DNA of 64,000 bases from Niallia circulans. GTDB taxonomy: Bacteria; Bacillota; Bacilli; Bacillales; Cytobacillaceae. Each line of letters starts with the position of its first letter. Positions within the stretch are counted from its first letter, which is position 1. Shown here piece after piece: positions 18,314 to 26,494 of this stretch. The translations under genes were made by a program, and so were the position numbers. The stretch is taken from contig NZ_CP026031.1 in NCBI RefSeq assembly GCF_003726095.1, forward strand, positions 4,280,001 through 4,344,000, written 5' to 3'. Below the pieces are notes generated by a model. It worked only from the letters and a program-made list of their open reading frames with translations. It did not search any database and was not told the origin of the DNA.

Positions 18314-19414
18314 GTGAAAATAACTAAAATCGAAACATTCCGTGTAGCAGTTCCATTAATTAAACCTTTTAAGACAGCATTACGAACCGTAACGATTGCT
18401 GAGTCTGTATATGTAAAGATTATATGCGAAAACGGAATTGTTGGTTGGGGAGAAGCACCGCCGACTTTAGTAATAACAGGAGACAGTCTAAAAAGCATCG
18501 AAGCATCCATTCATGAAGTGTTCAAACCTTATTTATTGAGCAAAAGCATTTTGCAGCTCGAATTATTGCTTCAAGGAATCCAGCAAATACTGGTTGGAAA
18601 TGTGAGTGCAAAAGCCGCGATTGATATGGCTCTATATGACTGTTTTTCCCAATACTGTAAGCTGCCGCTTTATCAATTATTGGGTGGATATAATAATACA
18701 TTGGAAACAGATTATACAGTTAGTGTTAATGACCCGGTAGAAATGGGAGAAGACGCAATGAGCTATGTTAAACAAGGGTTTAATGTATTAAAGATTAAAG
18801 TGGGAAAAGATGAAATACAAACAGATATTAATAGAATAATAGAGATTAGAAGAAGAGTAGGAAGTGAAATTAAATTAAGACTGGACGCTAACCAAGGCTG
18901 GAGTCCGAAAGAGGCAGTTGTAGCTATAAGAAAAATGGAGGATTTAGGACTTAACGTCGAATTAGTGGAACAGCCAGTTAAAGCGGATGATATACAAGGT
19001 TTAAAGAAGGTAACTGATTCAGTAGATACATTAATTATGGCTGATGAGGCTGTATTTACTCCCCAGCAAGCCTTTGAGGTGCTGAAAACACGCAGTGCAG
19101 ATTTAATTAATATTAAATTAATGAAATCAGGGGGTATCTACCGTGCCCAGGTTATTAATCATTTAGCTGAAGTTTCAGGAATGGAATGTATGGTCGGAAG
19201 TATGATTGAAACTAAATTAGGGATAACTGCTGCGGCCCATTTTGCAGCAAGTAAAAAGAATATAACTCGTTATGATTTTGATGCACCGCTGATGCTGGCC
19301 CGAGACATAGTAGATGGCGGTGTTCAATATGACGGAAGAAACATCATTTTATCTAAGCAATTTGGTTTGGGGATAAATCATATTCTTGTACACGAAAAGG
19401 AGAATGTGGGATGA
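18314..19414 (+). CDS. ykfB: L-Ala-D/L-Glu epimerase YkfB
   Basis: A 366-residue enolase-superfamily enzyme. Catalytic lysines are K160 and K162 in LKIKVGK and K268 in NIKLMK. Metal ligands are D191 (LDANQGW), E219 (LVEQPV) and D244 (MADEA). All fall at the same positions as in B. subtilis YkfB. It converts L-Ala-D-Glu from murein to L-Ala-L-Glu, which normal peptidases can use. It begins at GTG 18314 behind a weak AAGGATG, 84 bases after ykfA. The last four bases overlap ykfC. Confidence 0.93.
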   Translation: MKITKIETFRVAVPLIKPFKTALRTVTIAESVYVKIICENGIVGWGEAPPTLVITGDSLKSIEASIHEVFKPYLLSKSILQLELLLQGIQQILVGNVSAKAAIDMALYDCFSQYCKLPLYQLLGGYNNTLETDYTVSVNDPVEMGEDAMSYVKQGFNVLKIKVGKDEIQTDINRIIEIRRRVGSEIKLRLDANQGWSPKEAVVAIRKMEDLGLNVELVEQPVKADDIQGLKKVTDSVDTLIMADEAVFTPQQAFEVLKTRSADLINIKLMKSGGIYRAQVINHLAEVSGMECMVGSMIETKLGITAAAHFAASKKNITRYDFDAPLMLARDIVDGGVQYDGRNIILSKQFGLGINHILVHEKENVG

Positions 19415-20328
19415 CGAAATATGATGTGAGAATAGTGGATGTTCCTGTTGCTACCCTCTGGACAACTGAATATTCAGCCAGAGAAATAGACGCAGGGGCA
19501 ATTGATAATCCGTGTGACATAAAGAGCTGGATTGCGAGTCTTGATTATGAAAAAGGACTAGAGCTTTGTACAGAGAACTTAGTACAATCACAAGCATTGT
19601 ATGGGCAAGAGGTATATGTATTGGATGAAAAAGGCGACTGGGCATATGTAGCATTGCCCAATCAAGCAACTCGGAAAAATCAGCTTGGCTACCCGGGATG
19701 GATACCTAAAAAACAATTGGTGAAAAAGGAAGGTTATTCTTTACAAAGTGGACCGATTGCAGTGGTTGAAGCATTTGCAGCAGAGTTATGCAATCGCAAT
19801 AAAGATGTGATATTGCCATTATCCTTTCAAACGAGACTCCCGCTAAAAAAACAAGAAGGAGAATGGGTTCAAGTGTCGACACCTTCTGGGGAAGGGTGGA
19901 TTAGAGCAGCGGATGTAGTCGTTTATCCCTCTTTTCAAGATGTCCGCAAAGGAACAGGGAAAGATATAGTAAACCAAGGGGAGCGATTTTTGAAACTAGA
20001 CTATTTATGGGGCGGCATGAGTTCGTTCGGTTATGATTGCTCTGGTTTCAGTTACAGTATGTGCTTAGCAAATGGGTATTTGATACCGAGAGATGCCAGT
20101 GAGCAAGCAGAGGCAGGGAAAAAAATCCCTTTAAAGGAAATTGAGCCAGGAGATTTATTGTTTTTTGCTTACGAGGAAGGGCAAGGGTATATCCACCATG
20201 TAGGTATTTATTATGGAGAAAATAAATTGCTTCATTCCCCAAAAACAGGAAAGACAATCGAAATTATTCCTTTAGAAAATACAATCTATGAAAAAGAATT
20301 ATGTGTAGCAAGAAGATATTGGGAATAA
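19411..20328 (+). CDS. ykfC: Gamma-D-glutamyl-L-amino acid endopeptidase YkfC (NlpC/P60)
   Basis: A 305-residue NlpC/P60 cysteine peptidase. Two SH3b-like domains fill about residues 15-175, followed by the catalytic domain. C210 lies in YDCSGF, H263 in IHHVGIYY and H275 in LLHSP; the spacing equals that of the B. cereus YkfC triad. It has no signal peptide and acts in the cytoplasm on peptides with a free N-terminal L-Ala, releasing L-Ala-D-Glu for YkfB. The ATG overlaps the ykfB stop by four bases (ATGA), with AAGGAG upstream. Confidence 0.93.
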   Translation: MTKYDVRIVDVPVATLWTTEYSAREIDAGAIDNPCDIKSWIASLDYEKGLELCTENLVQSQALYGQEVYVLDEKGDWAYVALPNQATRKNQLGYPGWIPKKQLVKKEGYSLQSGPIAVVEAFAAELCNRNKDVILPLSFQTRLPLKKQEGEWVQVSTPSGEGWIRAADVVVYPSFQDVRKGTGKDIVNQGERFLKLDYLWGGMSSFGYDCSGFSYSMCLANGYLIPRDASEQAEAGKKIPLKEIEPGDLLFFAYEEGQGYIHHVGIYYGENKLLHSPKTGKTIEIIPLENTIYEKELCVARRYWE

Positions 20329-20340
20329 GGAGAGAGTGGT

Positions 20341-21300
20341 ATGACACAGCAGGTTCTATTGAAAGTAGAAAATGTATCGAAGCATTTTGAATTAGAGAAG
20401 AATACGACATTACAAGCTGTATCCAATGTATCCTTTTCTATCAAGAAAGGAGAAACATTTGGTATTGTCGGTGAATCGGGCTGTGGAAAATCGACATTAG
20501 GCAGAACGATTATGGGATTATATAAAGCATCGAATGGGCAAGTTTTATACAATGATATCAATATGGGAAGTATGTCTGAAAAGGATAATTTTTCATTTCG
20601 ACGAAAAATGCAAATGATTTTTCAGGATCCCTATGCTTCGTTAAATCCTCGTTCCACGGTTCGCGAGATTCTAGCAGAGCCTTTAGAAATTCATGGAGTC
20701 TATCGAACAAAGGAAGAAAAAAATGCTCGTATAGATGAGTTATTAGAAAGTGTAGGGCTGAATAGAGAACATGCCAATCGTTTTCCCCATGAATTTAGCG
20801 GGGGACAAAGACAAAGAATTGGCATTGCGAGAGCATTAGCCTTAGAGCCGGAATTTATCATTGCAGATGAGCCGATCTCCGCACTAGATGTTTCTGTGCA
20901 AGCACAAGTAGTAAATCTATTAAAAAGGCTGCAAAGAGAAAAACAATTAACCTATCTATTTATAGCCCATGATTTATCGATGGTAAAGCAGATCAGTGAT
21001 CGAATTGGTGTCATGTACTTAGGGAATTTAGTAGAGTTAACAGACAGTAAGGCATTGTATTCCAATCCCCTACATCCATATACACAGGCGCTTCTTTCTG
21101 CTATTCCTATTCCAGATCCAGATATAGAAGACAAAAGAGAAAGAATTATCTTAAAAGGAGAATTACCAAGTCCAGTTGACCCGCCAAGTGGTTGTGTTTT
21201 TCGAACCCGCTGTCCCCATGCGATGGATATTTGTGCCAATGAAAAGCCAGCTTGGCAAGAGCGAGAAAATGGCCATTTTGTAGCCTGTCACCTTTATTAG
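20341..21300 (+). CDS. ykfD: Oligopeptide ABC transporter ATP-binding protein YkfD
   Basis: A 319-residue ATPase of the OppF/DppF type. Walker A GESGCGKST, signature FSGGQRQRIGIARAL, Walker B FIIADEP and switch His IAHDLS are all intact. The C-terminal cysteine segment CVFRTRCPHAMDIC is present. It is the probable second ATPase for DppBC beside DppD. It begins at ATG 20341 behind AAGGAGAG. Confidence 0.9.
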   Translation: MTQQVLLKVENVSKHFELEKNTTLQAVSNVSFSIKKGETFGIVGESGCGKSTLGRTIMGLYKASNGQVLYNDINMGSMSEKDNFSFRRKMQMIFQDPYASLNPRSTVREILAEPLEIHGVYRTKEEKNARIDELLESVGLNREHANRFPHEFSGGQRQRIGIARALALEPEFIIADEPISALDVSVQAQVVNLLKRLQREKQLTYLFIAHDLSMVKQISDRIGVMYLGNLVELTDSKALYSNPLHPYTQALLSAIPIPDPDIEDKRERIILKGELPSPVDPPSGCVFRTRCPHAMDICANEKPAWQERENGHFVACHLY

Positions 21301-21311
21301 GAAATAACACG

Positions 21312-22094
21312 ATGAATATGGAGAAATTAAGCAAGCGCATAGATAAAATTGTGCAGGAATATGAGGGAGAAGGTCATTTAGGGATAGCGATTGAATGGAA
21401 GGAGCAGAGTTTTCTTCTAAATGAAAACGACATTTTTCCAAGTGCTAGTCTCATTAAATTACCAGTTTTGATTGAAGGCTTTATGCAGAGCTCAAGTGGA
21501 ATATTAGATTTGGAGGATTTAGTAAAGGTTAATAGCCTCCAAAAAACAGGGGGAGCGGGTATTGTTCAATACATGTCTCCGCAAAGTCGTTTATCGATTC
21601 GCGATTTACTTACTTTAATGATAATTGTTTCGGATAATATGGCAACCAATTATTTGATTGAGCGACTTGGTATGGACAATGTGAATAAAAGGTGTCAACA
21701 GATTGGGATGTCATCAACCATTCTGCAGCGAAAAATGATGGATCGAGAAGCGCGAGAAAGAAAAATCGAAAACTATACCTCTCCTCAAGATATTCTCCGA
21801 TGTTTAAAGTCGATTTATAACGATAAAAATCAGAGTGAGAAGACAATCTTAGATCATCAACAACTTCTTGATAAACTGCCGTATTACCACAGAGAGAATA
21901 GTGGTATTAGAATTGCTAATAAAACGGGAGAATTGGATAAGGTGGAACACGATTGTGCCATCATAGAGCACGAGGATGAAACGATCTTTATTGCGGTTTT
22001 AACAGATCAGCTTACAGCTAATCAGAAGGGGAAAGAAATAATCCAATTAATTGGAGCCAGTATTTTTGAATGTCTATATGATAAAAAAGTCTGA
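21312..22094 (+). CDS. Class A beta-lactamase-related serine hydrolase, apparently cytoplasmic
   Basis: A 260-residue protein of the class A beta-lactamase fold. All three active-site motifs are visible: S46-L-I-K49 (nucleophile), SDN at 107-109 and KTG at 204-206. The omega-loop ExxLN of true beta-lactamases is not visible; the region reads RKIENYTSPQD. The frame is open 20 codons further upstream inside ykfD, but the ATG at 21312 has AGGAAAT nine bases ahead. With that start there is no signal peptide, which is unusual for this fold. It sits 11 bases after ykfD, so it is probably the last gene of the dpp-ykf operon. Hydrolysis of a D-amino acid or glutamyl peptide bond in the cytoplasm is inference. 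Confidence 0.8.
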   Translation: MNMEKLSKRIDKIVQEYEGEGHLGIAIEWKEQSFLLNENDIFPSASLIKLPVLIEGFMQSSSGILDLEDLVKVNSLQKTGGAGIVQYMSPQSRLSIRDLLTLMIIVSDNMATNYLIERLGMDNVNKRCQQIGMSSTILQRKMMDREARERKIENYTSPQDILRCLKSIYNDKNQSEKTILDHQQLLDKLPYYHRENSGIRIANKTGELDKVEHDCAIIEHEDETIFIAVLTDQLTANQKGKEIIQLIGASIFECLYDKKV

Positions 22095-22130
22095 ACGGAT
22101 GGTGCAGCACCATAAGGCAGACTTTTTTTG
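22084..22130 (+). terminator. Terminator of the dpp-ykf operon
   Basis: AAAAAGTCTG (22084-22093) pairs with CAGACTTTTT (22118-22127), with an inner hairpin ATGGTG/CACCAT at 22099-22113 and a T tail. The left arm overlaps the last codons of the serine hydrolase. Confidence 0.85.
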
Positions 22131-22217
22131 CGTGAATCAAATCAGAAAGGTGCACGAAATAAATTCTTGTAAATATGTGAAACAGTCTTGAATGAAATCC
22201 TAGTACAAATTATAATA

Positions 22218-22236
22218 AATAATGAAAATCATTATC
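22218..22236 (+). promoter_or_regulatory. Fur box upstream of the yusV-like gene
   Basis: This 19-mer matches the Fur consensus GATAATGATAATCATTATC at 17 of 19 positions. It lies about 140 bases before the start of the siderophore ATPase gene, implying repression by iron-loaded Fur. Confidence 0.8.
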
Positions 22237-22373
22237 AATTATGTAATTTGTAAAGAAATAGATATATCTTTGATCTTCGAATAAAGAAGGAAATAACCGC
22301 GGAAAATAGCAAAAGAAAATGACTCTGAATTTATAATAAAACTTCTAGAAAGTAAGTGAGGGAGGGGAGAAGA

Positions 22374-23192
22374 ATGGACATACTGTCTACAGATCAACTC
22401 AAAATTGGATATGAAGATAAAATTATTGTTGATGATTTGAATTTACGTGTAAAGGAAGGGGAAATCACAACCATTATCGGGCCCAATGGCTGTGGGAAGT
22501 CCACGATATTAAAGACTCTTGCTCGAATCCATAAAGCAAAGGCAGGGTTTATATATCTAGACGGAGAAATGATACACAAAATTCCTACCAAAAAAATTGC
22601 CCAAAGAATGGCAGTGCTTCCTCAATCACCGGACGCACCGAATGGATTAACGATTTATGATTTAGTTTCCTATGGTCGTTCCCCTCATCAAAGAGGATTT
22701 GGGCGATTAGGAGAGAAAGATAAAGAAGTGATAAATTGGGCATTAGAAGTAACGGGTTTAACAGAGCTGAAGGATCAAGAAGTTGATACATTATCAGGTG
22801 GTCAGCGTCAAAGAGCGTGGATTGCGATGGCGATTGCGCAGGAAACAAATCTTCTGTTATTAGATGAACCGACAACGTATTTGGATATGGCTCATCAATT
22901 GGAAGTACTGAAATTGTTAAAGAAATTGAATGAAGAAGAAAATCGAACAATTGTGATGGTTATTCATGATCTGAACCATGCAGCAAGATTTTCTGATCAT
23001 ATGATCGCAATGAGAAATGGTAAATTGATGAAAGAGGGAACAGCGGAAGAGGTAATGACAGAAGAGGTTCTAAAAGAAGTTTTCCAAATAGATGCTGTTG
23101 TCGTAAAGGACCCTAGAACGAATAAGCCTGCTTGCCTCTCTTACGACTTATTACACCAAAAGGAAAGAGAATTAGTAGCATTTGCTAAGTAA
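22374..23192 (+). CDS. yusV: Iron-siderophore ABC transporter ATP-binding protein (YusV/FecE-like)
   Basis: A 272-residue ATPase of the FecE/FhuC class. Walker A GPNGCGKST is near residues 36-44, signature LSGGQRQRAWIAMA, Walker B LLLLDEPTTYLD and switch His VIHDLN. PQSPDAPNGLTI and the C-terminal VVKDPRTNKPACL resemble B. subtilis YusV, the shared ATPase that energises several siderophore permeases. The ATG at 22374 follows GGGAGGGGAG; the GTG at 22356 is rejected because it lies before that site. No permease or binding protein is adjacent, in keeping with a shared ATPase. A Fur box precedes it. Confidence 0.82.
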   Translation: MDILSTDQLKIGYEDKIIVDDLNLRVKEGEITTIIGPNGCGKSTILKTLARIHKAKAGFIYLDGEMIHKIPTKKIAQRMAVLPQSPDAPNGLTIYDLVSYGRSPHQRGFGRLGEKDKEVINWALEVTGLTELKDQEVDTLSGGQRQRAWIAMAIAQETNLLLLDEPTTYLDMAHQLEVLKLLKKLNEEENRTIVMVIHDLNHAARFSDHMIAMRNGKLMKEGTAEEVMTEEVLKEVFQIDAVVVKDPRTNKPACLSYDLLHQKERELVAFAK

Positions 23193-23219
23193 TAGATAAA
23201 AGATTACTTAGCTTTTTTT
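23184..23219 (+). terminator. Terminator after yusV
   Basis: A 9-bp perfect stem, GCTAAGTAA at 23184-23192 with TTACTTAGC at 23204-23212, followed by seven T residues. The left arm is the end of the coding sequence. Confidence 0.88.
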
Positions 23220-23335
23220 ATGGAAACTTGTCTTATCCTTATTTTTAGCATGAAGAGAAGTGTTTTCTCATATAATGGGATTGAGTAACATTTCACATAA
23301 ATTTGCTTATTATCGTCGTACCTATTTATAATTTT

Positions 23336-23343
23336 GGTATACT
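23336..23343 (+). promoter_or_regulatory. Probable extended -10 promoter of murB
   Basis: GG followed by TATACT, with T before the pair, gives a TTGGTATACT extended -10 about 45 bases before the murB start. No clear -35 is seen. Confidence 0.35.
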
Positions 23344-23387
23344 ATTAGAATAGTGTAGTCAGAAATATGTATAGAAGGTTGAGATTA

Positions 23388-24299
23388 ATGAATAAAAATA
23401 TATTATTAAAAAAATTTCTTGAAATATTGCCTAAAGAAAGTGTAAAAATGGATGAGGCGTTAAATAAATATACGTACACTAAAATTGGTGGAAAGGCTGA
23501 TTTTTTACTTTTTCCGCTAACATATGAACAATTACAGTCAGCGTATAAATTAGCCCTTACTCAAAATGTGCCAATCACGATATTAGGAAATGGTTCTAAT
23601 GTGTTGATTAGAGATGGCGGAATTCGTGGAGTTGTATTTAATTTAACTAAACTTGAGGGAATTTCTCTTGCAGGAAATAAAGTGATTGCCCAAAGTGGTG
23701 CGGCGATTATCGAAACCTCTAGATTTGCATTAGAGCATTCCTTAACTGGATTGGAATTTGCTTGTGGAATTCCAGGTTCTGTCGGTGGAGCGTTATATAT
23801 GAATGCGGGAGCTTACGGTGGTGAGGTTGCTGATGTATTGGAATCAGCAAAAGTATTAACGAAAACAGGTGAAATTCAAACTGTAACAAAAGAGGAATTA
23901 GAACTTGGCTATCGTACTAGTAGTATTGAAAAAAATGGCTGGGTAGCGTTAGAAGGAACTTTTTCTCTGCAAACAGGAGAGTATGCAGAAATTAAGGCGA
24001 AAATGGATGAACTTACTTTCTTGCGTGAATCAAAACAACCGTTAGAATATCCATCATGCGGGAGTGTCTTTAAAAGACCACCTAACCACTTTGCAGGGAA
24101 ACTAATTCAAGATAGCGGTCTTCAAGGAACGAAAATAGGTGGTGCACAAGTTTCGACGAAACACGCAGGGTTCATTGTGAACGTAGAAGATGCTACAGCT
24201 AATGACTATCTATCCTTAATAAAACATGTCCAAAAAACAGTAAAAGAAAACTTTAACGTCGAGCTTGAGACAGAAGTTAGAATTATTGGTGAGGAATAA
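23388..24299 (+). CDS. murB: UDP-N-acetylenolpyruvoylglucosamine reductase MurB
   Basis: A 303-residue flavoenzyme for the second committed step of peptidoglycan precursor synthesis. TKIGGKADFL opens the FAD domain, GNGSNVLIRDGG is the flavin-binding loop, and FACGIPGSVGGALYMNAGAYGGE follows. The catalytic serine lies in PSCGSVFKRP, the hallmark of type II MurB. The ATG at 23388 has AGAAGG nine bases upstream and gives the usual B. subtilis length; the ATG at 23367 adds an implausible basic tail before the ribosome site. It is a single-gene unit between two terminators. Confidence 0.93.
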   Translation: MNKNILLKKFLEILPKESVKMDEALNKYTYTKIGGKADFLLFPLTYEQLQSAYKLALTQNVPITILGNGSNVLIRDGGIRGVVFNLTKLEGISLAGNKVIAQSGAAIIETSRFALEHSLTGLEFACGIPGSVGGALYMNAGAYGGEVADVLESAKVLTKTGEIQTVTKEELELGYRTSSIEKNGWVALEGTFSLQTGEYAEIKAKMDELTFLRESKQPLEYPSCGSVFKRPPNHFAGKLIQDSGLQGTKIGGAQVSTKHAGFIVNVEDATANDYLSLIKHVQKTVKENFNVELETEVRIIGEE

Positions 24300-24327
24300 T
24301 AGTTTGTTCTGCTTTATTAATAAGACG

Positions 24328-24374
24328 AAAGGGACATCGGAAGAAGAGTTAATCTTTTTCTGATGCCCCTTTTT
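24328..24374. terminator. Bidirectional terminator between murB and the VanZ gene
   Basis: Arms 24328-24342 and 24358-24372 pair at 13 of 15 positions, with A/T runs on the outside of each arm. It separates converging genes, so it can serve both strands. Confidence 0.75.
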
Positions 24375-24379
24375 GGTGA

Positions 24380-25009
24380 TTATTTTAAATCTATTTTCCG
24401 CAAAAATAACCGCATTAATAGATAGAGAAGATATCCTATTATCGCACCAAAGACATTAAGAATGAAATCATCTATATCTGCAGTTCGATCAACAGTAAAG
24501 AAAAATTGGATTAGTTCAATGGAAAGAGAGCAGAGGATAGCAAGTCCTATTGTGATCAATGCTTGAAAATGTTTTTTATATAACATAGGCAGTATAAAAC
24601 CAAAGGGAATAAACAAGATGATGTTGCCTAAAGTGTATAACATCCAAAAGAAAGGCGGCTTATATTTATATTGATACAAAATTTGAACATATGGTGTAAT
24701 ATTCATTTTTCCTTCCGTTATGGTTGGTGGAGTGAAGTGAAAAGGAGCTAAAGTCACATAAGCAACAGTCAGCAAATAAAAGAAAAATAGATTGGGCAGA
24801 ATCTCTTTAGAAAAAATGACTGAATTTCTTTCGTTCTTTCGTTGAAGTCGGAAATAGACCCATAACGGCACGGCCAGGATAAGAATAAAAGGAAAATTTA
24901 GTCGCAATTGAACTCCACTTATCGACCATAATGTAATAAATAGAAAGAGAAAAATGATAACAAAGATTCCACTTTTTAATACATGCACAGATAATCGAAG
25001 TCCTTTCAT
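24380..25009 (-). CDS. VanZ-family membrane protein
   Basis: A 209-residue protein with six likely membrane helices. The C-terminal half carries the VanZ pattern: NIILFIPFGFILPML, then SLSIELIQFFF and RTADIDDFILNVFGAIIGYLLY. VanZ proteins are linked to low-level teicoplanin resistance in some strains, but most chromosomal members have no proven function. It begins at ATG 25009 behind AGGAGAAC on the minus strand and stands alone, divergent from the aldo/keto reductase gene. Confidence 0.82.
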   Translation of the reverse strand: MKGLRLSVHVLKSGIFVIIFLFLFITLWSISGVQLRLNFPFILILAVPLWVYFRLQRKNERNSVIFSKEILPNLFFFYLLTVAYVTLAPFHFTPPTITEGKMNITPYVQILYQYKYKPPFFWMLYTLGNIILFIPFGFILPMLYKKHFQALITIGLAILCSLSIELIQFFFTVDRTADIDDFILNVFGAIIGYLLYLLMRLFLRKIDLK

Positions 25010-25150
25010 TAATGTTTGTTCTCCTAAAAGTATATGAAGCTTGTTTGAAAATAGAATACAAAGCGAATTGCTTTACTCTTATTAAAGAAAAAAGCATACT
25101 AGGAGTGAAAGAAAACAGTTGTCTATATACTAATGAAGGAGATGAATCTT

Positions 25151-26083
25151 TTGAGTAGTAAAGTTCAAATCGGTCAAACGGCTATGCATGTTACGAAGCT
25201 AGGATATGGTGCAAACTCTGTCGGTGGTCATAATTTATTTCCAAATTTAAATGATGAAACAGGAAAAAATGTCGTAAGAAATGCGTTGGATGCTGGGATT
25301 GATTTTCTTGATACAGCTTATGTATACGGATTAGGGAGATCAGAGGAATTAATTGGAGAGGTGCTGAAGGAAAGAGGCAACCGCCAAGATATCGTTCTGG
25401 CAAGCAAAGCTGCTCATAAATTAGTAGATGGCAAAATTGAACTTGATAATAGCAGAGAATTTTTACGTAAAGCGGTAGAAGATAGTTTAAAGCGTCTGCA
25501 AACAGATTATATTGATTTATTTTATGTTCACTTTCCAGATGGAGTTACTCCTATGGCTGAGGTAGCAGGAACATTAAAAGAATTAAAGGATGAAGGAAAG
25601 ATTCTTGCAGTTGGTGCTTCGAATTTAGATGCTGAACAAATAAAAGAATTTAACCAAGATGGTTATTTAGAGGTATTCCAAGCAGAGTATTCTTTATTTA
25701 AAAGACAAGCAGAGGAAATATATTTACCATATTGTGTAGAAAACAATATTAGCTTTATTCCGTATTTTCCATTAGCTTCTGGATTATTAACCGGGAAGTA
25801 TTCGAAGGATTCGATCATCAGCGGCGGAAAAGAAAATAATCCACTTTTCCAAGGAGAAGTATTTGTTCGCAATGTAGAAAAGGTGGATCAATTAAAGCAA
25901 ATGGCTGAATCTAAAGGCTTTGATGCAACACATTTTGCACTAGCGTGGCTGTTAGAGCAGCCTGCGGTTGATGTAATCATTCCAGGGGCGAAATCAACTG
26001 AACAGCTTAAGAATAATCTTCGAACATTGGACGTATCATTAACAGAAGAAGAAGTGAAGAAAATTAGTGAGATATTTGCATAA
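25151..26083 (+). CDS. Aldo/keto reductase (YccK/IolS-like)
   Basis: A 310-residue TIM-barrel oxidoreductase using NADPH. The catalytic tetrad is visible: Asp and Tyr in [14 protein letters not shown], Lys in LASKAA and His in FYVHFPD. The cofactor loop [12 protein letters not shown] lies near the C-terminus. The TTG at 25151 is chosen because AAGGAG at 25136-25141 lies nine bases before it; the upstream ATG codons at 25133 and 25142 overlap that ribosome site. The natural substrate cannot be told from sequence. Confidence 0.85.
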   Translation: MSSKVQIGQTAMHVTKLGYGANSVGGHNLFPNLNDETGKNVVRNALDAGIDFLDTAYVYGLGRSEELIGEVLKERGNRQDIVLASKAAHKLVDGKIELDNSREFLRKAVEDSLKRLQTDYIDLFYVHFPDGVTPMAEVAGTLKELKDEGKILAVGASNLDAEQIKEFNQDGYLEVFQAEYSLFKRQAEEIYLPYCVENNISFIPYFPLASGLLTGKYSKDSIISGGKENNPLFQGEVFVRNVEKVDQLKQMAESKGFDATHFALAWLLEQPAVDVIIPGAKSTEQLKNNLRTLDVSLTEEEVKKISEIFA

Positions 26084-26134
26084 GAGATTATATCTCTAAG
26101 GTGTGGATAAACTGGAGAAAATAATGTTATCAAT

Positions 26135-26175
26135 AAAAAAGCGATGAAGGGATATAAAACTTCATCGCTTTTTTA
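26135..26175 (+). terminator. Terminator after the aldo/keto reductase
   Basis: AAAAAAGCGATGAAG (26135-26149) and CTTCATCGC (26160-26168) followed by six T residues form a strong stem with a 10-base loop. Confidence 0.88.
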
Positions 26176-26494
26176 TCGGGATTTTTACAACAGTTGAAAA
26201 TAGGATAAGAAAGATGATGTTATTTTAATATAGCTTTATATTGAATTTGTATCAAGAAAAGGGAAAGAAACCTAAAGAATAGAAAGAATTTCTTGTTAAT
26301 TTTTCTGACATGGAGTGTTAGATGGATGTTGATATAACGATGTTTTTCCTTTTTCTAGCAAAAACTAAACGAAGTTATTTTATCTGAATAATCGAAAGAA
26401 TAAATTATACCAATTTTGTTATCATAGTGTTACAATAAGTAAAAGTTTAAATATACAGATTTTTCGATTTAGTCGGATAATTGGAGGGGTAGAA
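26176..26494 (+). other. Intergenic region upstream of ilvD, no certain element
   Basis: About 320 A/T-rich bases. I find no T-box specifier stem or T-box bulge, and no riboswitch. Weak CodY-like stretches occur near 26299 and 26380 but match only about 10 of 15 positions. The promoter is probably in the last 100 bases but is not clear-cut. Confidence 0.4.

Noticed and set aside
26176..26494. T-box or CodY-controlled leader before ilvD
   Set aside because: No T-box sequence or terminator pair is present, and the best CodY-like matches are about 10 of 15, not above chance in A/T-rich DNA.
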